From: VRUE01 sp963753245
GTDB taxonomy: Bacteria; Actinomycetota; Thermoleophilia; Solirubrobacterales; 70-9
Assembly: GCA_963753245.1 (NCBI GenBank)
Contig: CAVWBK010000011.1
Span: 124,001 to 188,000 of the forward strand
Length of the DNA stretch: 64,000 bases
Reading direction: 5' to 3'
Shown here in pieces: positions 33,309-42,569 of this stretch. Position numbers and translations under genes: made by a program. Each line of letters begins with the position of its first letter. The stretch's first letter is position 1. Below the pieces are notes generated by a model that saw only the letters and a program-made list of their open reading frames with translations, searched no databases and was not told the DNA's origin.

Positions 33309-33776
33309 TCAGCTGGTGATTTCGGCCAAAGCATTGAGCACGATCACATCATGTTTTTTCGGCTGCACCTTGGCCAGCACCCGGGCGATCTTGCCGTCGG
33401 TGCCGATGATGAAAGTGCTGCGCAGGATCCCCAAGTATTTCTTGCCATACATCGCCTTCTCGCCCCAGGCTCCATAGGAGTTTGCGACCGCGTGGTCTGG
33501 GTCGGCGAGCAAGGTGAAGTCGAGCTCGTACTTCTGCGCGAATTTCTTCAGTGCCGCCGGCTCGTCGGGGGAAACGCCGATCACCCGGACGCCAGCCGCC
33601 TTGTAATCGGCAGAGCGATCGCGTATTCCGCATGCCTGGGTTGTGCAACCCGGGGTGTCGGCGCGCGGATAAAAATACAAAATGAGCGTCTGCTCCAAAG
33701 TGCCTGAGAGCTGAACCCGATCTCCGTACTGGTCCAGCAGTTCGAAATCGGGCGCTTTGTCGCCTGCTGCCAGCAC
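33309..33776 (-). CDS. bcp: Bcp-type thioredoxin-dependent peroxiredoxin
   Basis: A 155-residue peroxiredoxin that reduces hydrogen peroxide and organic peroxides. The catalytic motif PRADTPGCTTQACGIRD carries both the peroxidatic and the resolving cysteine five residues apart, as in BCP/PrxQ. Length is normal for the family. The start is GTG 33776, with TAGGAT ending 7 nt upstream, so the mRNA is probably leaderless; the frame open to 33863 is not needed. The 190 bp between its 3' end and the convergent caxA gene hold nothing recognisable. Confidence 0.92.
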   Translation of the reverse strand: MLAAGDKAPDFELLDQYGDRVQLSGTLEQTLILYFYPRADTPGCTTQACGIRDRSADYKAAGVRVIGVSPDEPAALKKFAQKYELDFTLLADPDHAVANSYGAWGEKAMYGKKYLGILRSTFIIGTDGKIARVLAKVQPKKHDVIVLNALAEITS

Positions 33777-33914
33777 GGCCCGGATCCTAATCCAGAGGGG
33801 CGGCAGTGAGCTGACCTCGAATCGGAACTGGGGGTGCGCTTTGCTCGCGAGACATCGACTCATCGCGTGAGAACTACCTGGCGTTGCGGGTCTCAGGCCG
33901 AGTCGAGAGAATCC

Positions 33915-35108
33915 TCAGGGCCGGACATGCAGCAGCCGTTTTGCGACACCTTGGATCGTGTCGATCCCGTAGCCCATCGAGGGGTCGCCGTCAGTCATGA
34001 CGGCGATCGCCACCCTCTCATGCGGGCGCTGGAGCCGAGCAATCTGGTGGACCAGCTGGCCGCGCACGGTCCCGCGCCAGCCGCCCTTGAAAAAGACGGT
34101 CCATCCCCGAGGTCGGGCGATCGCGGGGATGCCCCAGCTCTCATATCCGGCGATATGGGAGAGAAGGTGATTCGCAAAGTGACGAAACCGGGGTGGGATC
34201 AGGCTGTCCATCTCGAAGAAGTAACGGGCCTGATCGGCGGCGCTGATCTGGGCGTTGGCCCAAATTCCCTGGATCGAGAAGTCGCTCATCCCGGCGCGTC
34301 GCGCCAACGCCCGCAGCCGCGGATCCCCGTCTCGCGCCCAGACCGCGGTCGCCGCGTTGTTGTCGGAGACGTGGATCATCGGATCCAGAAGCGAGCGACT
34401 GCCGGCGCCCAGGCCGCGATGTTCTCGCGCCAGCTTGCGCAGGTAGGCGACTAGCAACATCGCCTTGACGACGCTGGCGCTGACGAAGGTGCGGTGCAGG
34501 TGCTTGCCGCTCATTCGCCCCTCGCTGTCGATGACCGCGAACGAGGTGTAGCCGCTGCGGCGGTCGAGGTAGGCGGTAGCGGCGGCGATCGCGCCGGGAC
34601 GCGGGTAGCCCGCCGGAGCGACGCCCGCTCCCACGTAGGGTGAGGCGGGCGGGCCGCGATAGTGGTGGCGCCCGCAGGGGCCATGGGAGCTGCCAAAGCC
34701 GAGCCGACCTTGCATCGGGGCGCTGAAGCAGGCCGCGAATCGAAAGCGGCCGGCTTGCGGCAGGGTGATCACCGTCGTCATCCGAGTCACGCCCGGCGTA
34801 CTTTCACGAGTGCGCCCCGAGGTCACCCGCCGTAGCCGGCCCCTGGCACCGGCACCCAGGTACCAGTGAACAGTGCGCCCGCCCCAGCGCACCCCGGGCC
34901 GGTGGCGAGAGACGATGTTGAGTCGAGCCCGACCCAAAGCGAGGAAGCTGACAGCGCTGCGCACTCGCTCCCTGCCGGCCGTTTTGCTTACAACCCTGGA
35001 GACGCGAGGCCCGCTTCCCCGGGCGTGGGTTGCGGCGGCGCTGGCGCTCGGGGCGAACCCAGCGAGGAAGATGCCGCCGACCAGCAAGCACAAGAGCATC
35101 GCTCTCAT
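33915..35108 (-). CDS. Secreted beta-lactamase-fold serine hydrolase
   Basis: 397 residues with a signal peptide (about 1-25, ending SASAAA), an Arg-rich spacer domain with two cysteines, and a class A beta-lactamase/DD-peptidase-like domain from about residue 175. The active-site motifs are SASVVK (SxxK), SDNNAA (SDN) and FFKGGWRG (KGG in place of KTG). The natural substrate may be peptidoglycan peptides or another amide; resistance to beta-lactams cannot be read from it. The catalytic domain resembles beta-lactamase2-type secreted proteins common in actinobacteria. Confidence 0.85.
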   Translation of the reverse strand: MRAMLLCLLVGGIFLAGFAPSASAAATHARGSGPRVSRVVSKTAGRERVRSAVSFLALGRARLNIVSRHRPGVRWGGRTVHWYLGAGARGRLRRVTSGRTRESTPGVTRMTTVITLPQAGRFRFAACFSAPMQGRLGFGSSHGPCGRHHYRGPPASPYVGAGVAPAGYPRPGAIAAATAYLDRRSGYTSFAVIDSEGRMSGKHLHRTFVSASVVKAMLLVAYLRKLAREHRGLGAGSRSLLDPMIHVSDNNAATAVWARDGDPRLRALARRAGMSDFSIQGIWANAQISAADQARYFFEMDSLIPPRFRHFANHLLSHIAGYESWGIPAIARPRGWTVFFKGGWRGTVRGQLVHQIARLQRPHERVAIAVMTDGDPSMGYGIDTIQGVAKRLLHVRP

Positions 35109-35428
35109 CTACGTCGCGTCCTGCCGGTTGACCCGAGGACCGACCCCATGGATCCGTCGCGCCGAGGCTGATCGCCGCGAGAAATCGCCGGATCGGTTCT
35201 GTCTAACAGTCGGGGGCGGGGAATCGTGATCAAACCCTGCGCTCCGCCAAGGGTCTTTCAAAGAGACGTCGATTTCGTCCGCGATGCTCTTCAAGTTGAG
35301 GCCAAGGCGCAACATAGGGTCGGATCGATCTGCCCCCAGGCGCCACGGGGGTCAGCCCCTCGGCGTCCTGGTCTTTGAGGGTGAAAGTCGGGTGCCCGCT
35401 GCCGGCTTCAGGGACGGGCATCGAAGCG
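35109..35428. other. Gene-free region upstream of the serine hydrolase
   Basis: About 320 bases between the hydrolase start and the stop of the acidic-protein gene, both on the minus strand. It should hold the hydrolase promoter and leader. I looked for a c-di-AMP (ydaO) riboswitch, which is common before cell-wall hydrolases, and did not find its conserved core. Frames here are short and have no convincing start. Confidence 0.4.
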
Positions 35429-35767
35429 CTAGTCCTCGCGCCCCGGCTCCTGGCCGGGCTCGTCCTCGTCGAGCTCATCGTCACTCTGCTCGAGCGCCGT
35501 TTCGGAAACCGAGCCACTCGAGCCGGGGTGGTAATGGGTCTGGAACTCCTCGAGCAGCTGGTCGCGGCGATCCTCGTCGACCGGCACGTCGTCGGCAACG
35601 CGAACCCAGTCGGCTCCCTCGTAGTCCTCCATGTTGAAGACCTCCTGGTCGAGCGAGGTCGAGTCGTCGACGATCACCAGAACCTCGGTTTGAGGGTTGA
35701 AGTAGGTGCCGGGCTGCATCAGCAGCTCGTCGACCTCGAACAGGTTCTCCTCAGTTGCGCGTGCCAT
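35429..35767 (-). CDS. Acidic hypothetical protein
   Basis: 112 residues, strongly acidic, with a beta-type centre (FNPQTEVLVIVDDSTSLD) and a C-terminal tail rich in Asp and Glu. No family was recognised. The ATG overlaps the TGA of the upstream gene (TGATG), fixing the start at 35767. It is probably an accessory subunit of that membrane protein's operon. Confidence 0.75.
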   Translation of the reverse strand: MARATEENLFEVDELLMQPGTYFNPQTEVLVIVDDSTSLDQEVFNMEDYEGADWVRVADDVPVDEDRRDQLLEEFQTHYHPGSSGSVSETALEQSDDELDEDEPGQEPGRED

Positions 35768-36237
35768 CAACTCGATCCTATGAAATCTGTGAGTTGGCGC
35801 TCGGTCTCCTGCTCAACGTCGAGCTCCGGCTCGCCGCGCCGCCGCCGACGTTCGTTGCCGGCGAGGACCAGTCGCCTGACTTCCCAACGCAGCTCCTCAT
35901 CCAGGGAGGGCGCCGCCGAGACCCCGGTCTCAAGGGCGACGCGAAGCTCGGCCTCGACATCAAGCGGAGGAGCGCCACGGCGCTGGCGACGATAGGACTT
36001 GGCCTCGATCATCTGGCGAGCCTCCGCCGCCTGGATCGCCGGATCCACGGTTGGCGCCGGTTGTAGGGAGCGGGGCGCTGGCAGGTCCTTTTCGACCCCG
36101 TAGGGCCCGCGGCCGATCCCCTGCCAAAGCGCACCCGAGCGGGCAAAGGCGATCGCGGCAATCGGCAGCACGACCAGCGTGATCAGCGCCAATACAGCGC
36201 CGTCGTCCACCGCGCTTGCCACCGGAACAATGCCCAT
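35767..36237 (-). CDS. Single-pass membrane protein with charged cytoplasmic domain
   Basis: 156 residues. One membrane helix (about 14-36) is followed by a linker and a highly charged helical region with two related segments, SYRRQRRGAPPLDVEAELR and ERRRRRGEPELDVEQETE, which look like an internal duplication. No family was recognised. ATG 36237 is preceded by TACCCT ending 7 nt upstream, fitting a leaderless mRNA; the frame extends to 36480 but only across the divergent promoter. It is co-translated with the acidic protein at 35429. Confidence 0.75.
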   Translation of the reverse strand: MGIVPVASAVDDGAVLALITLVVLPIAAIAFARSGALWQGIGRGPYGVEKDLPAPRSLQPAPTVDPAIQAAEARQMIEAKSYRRQRRGAPPLDVEAELRVALETGVSAAPSLDEELRWEVRRLVLAGNERRRRRGEPELDVEQETERQLTDFIGSS

Positions 36238-36293
36238 CTCCTCAAGGGTAGAGGGCTCACCCAACTCGGTCCCATCCGCTAGTCTTGGGCTGG

Positions 36294-36309
36294 TTGACTG
36301 ACCAGTCAA
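36294..36309 (+). promoter_or_regulatory. Palindromic operator upstream of the acyl-CoA dehydrogenase
   Basis: TTGACTGACCAGTCAA, a perfect 7-bp inverted repeat around AC, 71 nt before the GTG start. A -10-like TAGTCT (36280-36285) lies 8 nt upstream, so the site covers the predicted transcription start. It differs by one symmetric pair from the site before the aldehyde dehydrogenase (4984-4999). Confidence 0.75.
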
Positions 36310-36379
36310 TCGGCGGCGCGCCACCGTCCCGGTGGTGCCCCAGGCAAAGGCTTCAACCGACGAAAAGGAGCACCGACAG

Positions 36380-37612
36380 GTGGTTGACTTCACGCTGACC
36401 GACGAGCAGAAAGACCTGCGCGAGCTGGCCCACAACTTCGCCGAGAAGGAGATGCGCTCGGTCGCCTGGGAGTACGACAAGGAGGGGACCTGGCCCCAGG
36501 ATGTGATTCAGAAGGCCTGGGAGGTCGGGCTGATGAACACTCACATTCCCGAGGCCTACGGCGGCCCCGGTCTGGACTACCTCTCCGGCTGTCTGATCGA
36601 GGAGGAGATGGGTTGGGGCTGCTCTGGTATCGGCACCTCGCTGATGGCCAACGGGCTCGCTTCCGCGCCAATCACCCTCGGCGGCTCGGAGGAGATCAAG
36701 AAGAAGTACCTCGGGATGCTCTGCGAGGAGCCGAAGCTGGCCTCCTTCTGCCTGACCGAGCCAGACGCCGGCTCCGATGTCAGTGGGATGAAGACCAAGG
36801 CCGTGAAAAAAGGCGACAAGTACGTGATCAGCGGCTCCAAGTGCTTCATCACCAACGGCACCTACGCCGACTATTTCACCGTCTACGCGAAGACCGATCC
36901 CGAGGGTGGTCATCGCGGGATCAGCGCCTTCGTCGTCGATGCCGACCTCCCTGGGGTCAGCGTCGATAAGAAGGAGGACAAGATGGGCCAGCGGGCCTCC
37001 AATACCGCGACCATCTCCTTCGATGAAGTCGAGATCCCCGCCGAGAACATGCTCGGCGAGGAAAATAAGGGCTTCAAACTGGCGATGATGACCCTCGATC
37101 GCACCCGACCGGGGGTTTCGGCGATGGCCGTCGGCATCGGCCGAGCCGCGCTGGAGTACGCCACCGATTACTCCAAAGAAAGGGTCCAATTCGGTGTGCC
37201 GATCGCCATGCACCAGGCGATCCAGTTCATGATCGCCGACATGGCGACCAAGGTCGAGGCGGCTCGCCTCCTGGTTTGGAGCTCTGCGGTGATGCTCGAT
37301 CAGGGCCAACGCAATAGCCGCGTTTCCTCGATGGCCAAGCGTTTCGCCGCGGATTCGGCGATGGAGATCACGGTCGATGCCGTGCAGGTCTACGGCGGCT
37401 ATGGCTTCATCAAGGAGTACCCGGTCGAGAAACTGATGCGTGACGCCAAGATCATGCAGCTCTATGAGGGCACCAGCCAGATTCAGCGCCTCGTGATCGC
37501 CAAAGAAGTGCTCTTGCCGCGCGCCGTCGGCGAGCCGACCCCCGAGGCCGAAGCGAAGGCCGCCCGGGAGGCAGAAAGCAGCCAGGCCGAGCAGGCGGCC
37601 GCCACGGTCTGA
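36380..37612 (+). CDS. Acyl-CoA dehydrogenase
   Basis: A 410-residue FAD enzyme for the first step of fatty-acid beta-oxidation. The motifs are CLTEPDAGSDVSGM near residue 135, MGQRASNTATISFDEVEIP, and the catalytic base in MQLYEGTSQIQRLVIAKE near residue 370. It fits short/medium-chain (BCAD/MCAD-like) dehydrogenases. An alanine/glutamate-rich tail of about 25 residues is extra. The start is GTG 36380 behind AAAGGAG; the frame upstream includes the promoter. The DUF2252 gene follows 3 nt after the stop. A palindromic operator lies in the leader. Confidence 0.95.
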   Translation: MVDFTLTDEQKDLRELAHNFAEKEMRSVAWEYDKEGTWPQDVIQKAWEVGLMNTHIPEAYGGPGLDYLSGCLIEEEMGWGCSGIGTSLMANGLASAPITLGGSEEIKKKYLGMLCEEPKLASFCLTEPDAGSDVSGMKTKAVKKGDKYVISGSKCFITNGTYADYFTVYAKTDPEGGHRGISAFVVDADLPGVSVDKKEDKMGQRASNTATISFDEVEIPAENMLGEENKGFKLAMMTLDRTRPGVSAMAVGIGRAALEYATDYSKERVQFGVPIAMHQAIQFMIADMATKVEAARLLVWSSAVMLDQGQRNSRVSSMAKRFAADSAMEITVDAVQVYGGYGFIKEYPVEKLMRDAKIMQLYEGTSQIQRLVIAKEVLLPRAVGEPTPEAEAKAAREAESSQAEQAAATV

Positions 37613-37615
37613 GCG

Positions 37616-38992
37616 ATGACGATCTCCGATCGCGCTGCTGAGGGAAAGGCAGCGCGCTCGCGCGCTCCGCGCTCGGCCCACGGCGAATGGGAGCCCTCGG
37701 CCGGCCGCGAAGACCCAATCGCGGTGCTCGAAGCACAGGCGCGCTCGCGGGTTCCCGGGCTGGTCCCGATCCGCTACGCGCGCATGGCGGTCTCGCCCTT
37801 CACCTTTTACCGCGGCGCCGCCGCGGTGATGGCGGCCGACCTCGCGGTGACCCCGACCTCGGGCCTGCGGGTGCAGGCCTGCGGCGATGCGCATCTCTCC
37901 AATTTCGGTGTCTTCGCCGCCCCCGACCGTCGTCTTGTCTTCGACCTCAACGACTTCGACGAGACCCTGCCCGGCCCGTGGGAGTGGGACCTGAAGAGAC
38001 TTGCCGCGAGCTTTGAGATCGCGGCCCGCGAAAACGGCTTCAAGCGCAAGCAGCGCGACGCGGTGCTACACGCGGTCGGCCGCCAGTATCGCGAGGCGAT
38101 GCGTGGCTTTGGGGAGATGAGAAATCTCGACGTCTGGTACGCGCGTCTGGATGAAGATGCGATCCGCGCGCAGATCTCCGCGGCGCCGCGCGCGGTCGCC
38201 GCCCGGGTCGAGAGGGGGGCGGCCAAGGCGCGTTCCAAGGACAGCCTGAGGGCGCTGGGCAAGCTCGCCGAACGGACCGAAGGGGGGCTCAGGATCGTCA
38301 GCAGGCCGCCTCTTATCGTCCCGCTCGAGGAGCTTCTGCCCGGCGACGAGAAGGTCGACGTGGAAACGATGATCCGCGGCATCATCGAGAGCTACGGCGA
38401 GAGCCTCAAGGACGACCGGCGACATCTGCTTGAGACCTACTCATTTCGAGATGTCGCCCACAAGGTGGTCGGCGTCGGCAGCGTCGGCACGCGGGCCTGG
38501 ATCGTCCTGCTCACCGGCCGTGATGATGAGGACCCGCTCTTCCTGCAGGCCAAGGAGGCACAGGCCTCGGTGCTCGAGCCCTACGCCGGCGCCAGCGATT
38601 TCGACAACCACGGCCAGCGGGTGGTCGAGGGGCAATGGCTGATGCAGGCCGCCAGTGACAGCTTCCTGGGCTGGTGCTCGGTGCAGGGGATCGACGGCAA
38701 GCGGCGCGACTTCTACGTCCGCCAGCTCTGGGATGGCAAGGGCTCGACCGACGTCGAGGCGATGGTACCGGCGGCGATGGAAATCTACGCGCGGATCTGC
38801 GGTTGGACCCTGGCCCGCGCCCACGCCCGCTCGGGCGACGCGATTGCGATCGGCGCTTACCTCGGCTCCGGCACGGTCTTCGACGACTCGGTCGCTGATT
38901 TCTCCCGCCACTACGCCGATCAAAACGAAAGGGACCACGTCGCGCTTCTGGCGGCGATCGAGTCGGGCCGGGTGGCGGCGGAGGACGCCTGA
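37616..38992 (+). CDS. DUF2252-family protein
   Basis: A 458-residue member of the DUF2252 family, whose fold is related to protein kinases/aminoglycoside phosphotransferases. Family segments are FTFYRGAAAVM, CGDAHLSNFGVF and LNDFDETLPGPWEWDLKRL near residues 95-130, then KVVGVGSVGTRAWIVLL and QGQRN-type late motifs including FDNHGQRVVEGQ. The function is unknown. It follows the acyl-CoA dehydrogenase stop by 3 nt and is probably co-transcribed with it. Its end lies 7 bp from the stop of the convergent MFS gene. Confidence 0.88.
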   Translation: MTISDRAAEGKAARSRAPRSAHGEWEPSAGREDPIAVLEAQARSRVPGLVPIRYARMAVSPFTFYRGAAAVMAADLAVTPTSGLRVQACGDAHLSNFGVFAAPDRRLVFDLNDFDETLPGPWEWDLKRLAASFEIAARENGFKRKQRDAVLHAVGRQYREAMRGFGEMRNLDVWYARLDEDAIRAQISAAPRAVAARVERGAAKARSKDSLRALGKLAERTEGGLRIVSRPPLIVPLEELLPGDEKVDVETMIRGIIESYGESLKDDRRHLLETYSFRDVAHKVVGVGSVGTRAWIVLLTGRDDEDPLFLQAKEAQASVLEPYAGASDFDNHGQRVVEGQWLMQAASDSFLGWCSVQGIDGKRRDFYVRQLWDGKGSTDVEAMVPAAMEIYARICGWTLARAHARSGDAIAIGAYLGSGTVFDDSVADFSRHYADQNERDHVALLAAIESGRVAAEDA

Positions 38993-38999
38993 GCGAGAA

Positions 39000-40625
39000 T
39001 CAGGACGATCCGACGGCCGGTTGGGGAGCCGAGGCTGGCTGCTCGGTCGGGATTCGCCGGGTGAAGAACAACCCGACCAGGGCGAAGACCGCGAGCACCG
39101 AGATCGCCGTGCGTAGCCCGTCGAGTCGAGCGCTTTCGTTCTCTTCGAGGACGGCGTCCGCGGTTCTCGAGTTCAGGTGGGATTCATCGAGGGCCGTCTT
39201 CAGTTCTTGGTCGGAGAGGAACGGGACTCCCCCGGAGAGCTTGCTGGCAGCCTTCGACGCGACCGCAGCAGGGACCGCCGGGTTTTCCTCAATACCGCTC
39301 AGGAACGAGGAGCTCAGCGCTGCGATCACGATCGCGCCGGTGAGTGCAGTGCCGACCGAGATGCCGAGATTCGTGATCGTGTTCTGCAGTCCGCCAACTT
39401 CGCCGCTCTGCTCGTCGGCAACCGAGGAGACCGTGACGCTCCCCAGTTGCGATGCCAGTGATCCGATTCCAAGCCCGGCCAACAGCATGGGCCAGGTCAC
39501 GATCTCGGGCCCGGCGCCCGCATCGAGGGCGCCGACCATGACCACAAGCGCGGCAAACAGGAGCCCAAAGCCAATCCGGACCACCCGTCGCGGCGAGGCT
39601 TTCGGGAAGGCTTTCGGTATTCCCGCGGCGGCCAGGATAAGCGTGAAGGAGAGCGGCAATATCCGCACCCCCGTTTCGATCGCTGAGAGCCCGAGAGCGA
39701 TGGAGAGAAAGAGGGGCACGGCGAAGAACAGCCCGCCCTGCACAAAATATTGAAAGAAGAACGAAGTCAGGCCGCCGCGGAGAACCGGTGTGCGCAGAAT
39801 CGCTGGGTCGAAAAGTGGCTCGGCGCCGCGCGCGACCAGGCGGTTCTCCCATTCGGTGAAGAGCCACACCACCGCTCCGCCAGCGAGGATCAGCCAGATC
39901 GTCGGCGAGAGGCCGAGCCATTGCGGTGCGCCCGGCTTGGCGTTGACGAACCCCCAGGTCCCAGAGCGGAGGATCCCGAACACGATCAGGCCGAGGCCAG
40001 CGGCGGAAAGTGCGGTTCCAACGAGGTCCAGTCGCACCCGCTCCTCGGGCTCGCCGCCGGCGATCCGCCGGGCGAGGGCGAGGATCGCGATCACCATGAG
40101 GACCTCGCCGGCGAACACGTAGCGCCAAGAGAGGTAGGTCGTGAAGAGACCGCCGACGATCGGGCCAACCGCGACCGCGATCGCACCCGCCGCCACCACC
40201 AAGCCATAGGCGCGCGGTCTTTCTTCGCGGCCGAAGTTGGACGCCACGAGCGCGACTATGGCGGGCAGGATCAGGGCGGCCCCGATTCCCTCCAGGCATG
40301 ACCAGCCGAGCAGGAGCACCCCGAGACTCGGCGAGAGCGCTGTCGTGAGCGACCCGCAGCCATAGATGATGCAGCCAATCGTGAAGGCACGCTTGCGACC
40401 AATGATCTGGCCGATCTTGCCGCCGGTGATCATCAACGAGGCCATCACCAGCGTGTAGAGCGTGATCGCGGTCTGGATTCCGGTCACGGTCGTTCCCACG
40501 TCGTTGGCGACGGTGGCTATCGAGACGTTCATGACGGAGCTGTCGAGCATCATCAGGAACTGGCCCGCACAAAGCGTCACAAGCACCAGTCCCGCCGCCC
40601 CCGCCTTGACCGCCTTGGTGTCCAC
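39000..40625 (-). CDS. MFS multidrug transporter, DHA2 (14-TM) family
   Basis: A 541-residue exporter of the EmrB/QacA family with about fourteen helices. Motifs are FLMMLDSSVMNVSIATV near residue 25, the loop motif GKIGQIIGRKRAF near residue 78, and GPIVGGLFTTYLSWRYVFA near residue 155 (motif C region). A cytoplasmic or periplasmic loop with Ala/Ser-rich sequence lies near residues 445-510. Start GTG 40625 gives the usual N-terminus. The typA stop lies 29 nt upstream on the same strand, so it may be read through from typA. Substrate unknown. Confidence 0.9.
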   Translation of the reverse strand: MDTKAVKAGAAGLVLVTLCAGQFLMMLDSSVMNVSIATVANDVGTTVTGIQTAITLYTLVMASLMITGGKIGQIIGRKRAFTIGCIIYGCGSLTTALSPSLGVLLLGWSCLEGIGAALILPAIVALVASNFGREERPRAYGLVVAAGAIAVAVGPIVGGLFTTYLSWRYVFAGEVLMVIAILALARRIAGGEPEERVRLDLVGTALSAAGLGLIVFGILRSGTWGFVNAKPGAPQWLGLSPTIWLILAGGAVVWLFTEWENRLVARGAEPLFDPAILRTPVLRGGLTSFFFQYFVQGGLFFAVPLFLSIALGLSAIETGVRILPLSFTLILAAAGIPKAFPKASPRRVVRIGFGLLFAALVVMVGALDAGAGPEIVTWPMLLAGLGIGSLASQLGSVTVSSVADEQSGEVGGLQNTITNLGISVGTALTGAIVIAALSSSFLSGIEENPAVPAAVASKAASKLSGGVPFLSDQELKTALDESHLNSRTADAVLEENESARLDGLRTAISVLAVFALVGLFFTRRIPTEQPASAPQPAVGSS

Positions 40626-40654
40626 GCCGCATAACCTAGACGTGGGGTGGGCGC

Positions 40655-42481
40655 CTAGGCTGGCGTCTTGGCTCGCGCGGTCTTCTGGCGCCGGACTTTG
40701 TCGAGCTCGACCTTGCGCAGGCGCACGGACTCGGGCGTGATTTCCACACACTCGTCCTCGCGCAGAAACTCAAGCGAGGCTTCCAGGGTGAGCCGCGTCG
40801 GGGGCTCGAGACGCTCCAGCACCTCGGCACCTGCAGCCCGCATGTTGGTCTGCTGCTTCTCCTTGACGGCGTTGACGTCCATGTCCTCGGTGCGTGCGTT
40901 CTCGCCGATAATCATTCCCTCATAGACATCCTCGCCGGGGCCGCTGAAGAGGGTCCCGCGGTCCTGCAGGTTGGCCAGCGAGTAGCCGGCGGTCTTGCCA
41001 CGCCGATCGGCGACGATCGAGCCGCTCGCCCTGGTGCGCAGCTCTCCTGCCCAGGGCTCCCAGCGGTCAAAGACGTGATTCATGATCCCGGTGCCGCGGG
41101 TCTCGGTCAGGAACTCGGTGCGGAACCCGATCAGCCCGCGCGCCGGGACCAGAAACTCCATTCGCACCCAGCCGGTCGAATGGTTGATCATCTGCTCCAT
41201 GCGACCCCTGCGCGCCGCCAGCAGTTGGGTGACCGAGCCGACGTGCTCCTCGGGGGCATCGATCGAGAGTCGCTCGACCGGCTCATGGAGCCTGCCTTCG
41301 ATCTCCTGGGTGACAACCTGAGGCTGACCTGCGGTCAGCTCGAAACCCTCGCGCCGCATCATCTCCAGGAGGACGACCAGCTGCAGCTCGCCGCGCCCCT
41401 GGACCTCCCAGGCGTCGGGCCGCCCGACGTCGTTGACCCGGATCGAGACGTTGCCGACCAACTCGGCGTCGAGTCGGTCGAGGATCTGGCGGGCAGTCAG
41501 CTTCTTGCCCTCAAGGCCGGCCAGGGGCGAGGTGTTGATGCCGATCAAGATCGAGAGCGACGGTTCATCGACGCTGATCACCGGCAGCGGTGTGGGCTGA
41601 TCGGGATCGGCGAGGGTCTCCCCGATCGTCACCTCTTCGATCCCGGCGACGGCGATGATTTCTCCGGGGCCCGCCTCCTTGGTCGAGACTCGCTCGAGCG
41701 CCTCGGTCACGTACAGCTCCGAGACCGAGGCGCGCTCGATCGAGCCATCGGCACGGCACCAGCCCAACTGTTGGCCGGCGCGGATCGTCCCATTTCGCAC
41801 CCGGCAGATCGCCAGCCGGCCGACATAGGGCGAGGCGTCGAGGTTTGTCACATGCGCCTGCAGGGGCTGATCGGGATCGTATTGGGGCGCCGGGATCCGC
41901 TCGAGCATGAGGTCGAGAAGGGGCGAGAGGTCGCTGCCCTCGACCCCTTCCTCCAGCGAGGCCCAGCCCGCTTTCGCGTTGGCGTAGACGATCGGAAAGT
42001 CGATCTGCTCCGAGTCGGCTTCGAGGTCGATGAAGAGCTCGTAGACCTCGTCGATGACCTCGGCGATGCGGGCGTCGGGGCGGTCGACCTTGTTGACGAC
42101 CAAGATCACGGGCAATCGGGCCTCGAGTGCCTTGCGCAAGACGAAGCGCGTCTGCGGAAGCGGTCCCTCGGAGGCGTCGACCAGCAGCAGCACGCCATCG
42201 ACCATGGTCAGGCCGCGCTCGACCTCGCCACCGAAGTCCGCGTGGCCGGGGGTGTCGACAATGTTGAGCTTGACATCGCGGTAGTGGATCGCGGTGTTCT
42301 TGGCGAGGATCGTGATCCCCTTCTCGCGCTCGAGGTCCATCGAGTCCATCACCCGCTCGGCGACATCCTGGCCCTTGCGAAAGGCGCCAGTTTGCCAGAG
42401 CATCTTGTCGACCAAGGTCGTCTTGCCGTGGTCGACATGGGCGACGATGGCGATGTTGCGAAGGTCGTCTCGGGTTTTCAT
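40655..42481 (-). CDS. typA: Translational GTPase TypA/BipA
   Basis: A 608-residue ribosome-associated GTPase that acts in ribosome assembly and stress response. G1 is AHVDHGKTT near residue 15, G2 EKGITILAKNTA, G3 DTPGHADFGGEVERG, G4 NKVDRPDAR. EF-Tu-like domain II and the EF-G-like III and V domains follow, and the BipA-specific C-terminal domain has EKQQTNMRAAGAE and ITPESVRLRK. Length and order are normal. ATG 42481 lies 34 nt after the cold-shock gene's terminator. Confidence 0.96.
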   Translation of the reverse strand: MKTRDDLRNIAIVAHVDHGKTTLVDKMLWQTGAFRKGQDVAERVMDSMDLEREKGITILAKNTAIHYRDVKLNIVDTPGHADFGGEVERGLTMVDGVLLLVDASEGPLPQTRFVLRKALEARLPVILVVNKVDRPDARIAEVIDEVYELFIDLEADSEQIDFPIVYANAKAGWASLEEGVEGSDLSPLLDLMLERIPAPQYDPDQPLQAHVTNLDASPYVGRLAICRVRNGTIRAGQQLGWCRADGSIERASVSELYVTEALERVSTKEAGPGEIIAVAGIEEVTIGETLADPDQPTPLPVISVDEPSLSILIGINTSPLAGLEGKKLTARQILDRLDAELVGNVSIRVNDVGRPDAWEVQGRGELQLVVLLEMMRREGFELTAGQPQVVTQEIEGRLHEPVERLSIDAPEEHVGSVTQLLAARRGRMEQMINHSTGWVRMEFLVPARGLIGFRTEFLTETRGTGIMNHVFDRWEPWAGELRTRASGSIVADRRGKTAGYSLANLQDRGTLFSGPGEDVYEGMIIGENARTEDMDVNAVKEKQQTNMRAAGAEVLERLEPPTRLTLEASLEFLREDECVEITPESVRLRKVELDKVRRQKTARAKTPA

Positions 42482-42517
42482 CTCATCGGCAAAGGTAGGG
42501 AATCAGGCACAAGCAAA

Positions 42518-42547
42518 GACGAGGCCCGCCAGACGGCGGGCCTCGTC
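42518..42547 (-). terminator. Intrinsic terminator of the cold-shock gene
   Basis: A perfect 13-bp stem, GACGAGGCCCGCC with GGCGGGCCTCGTC, over a 4-nt loop, followed on the minus strand by TTTGCTTG. It lies 22 nt after the cold-shock stop and separates that gene from typA. Confidence 0.85.
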
Positions 42548-42569
42548 GAGCCAAAAGTGCGGTTGGCGA

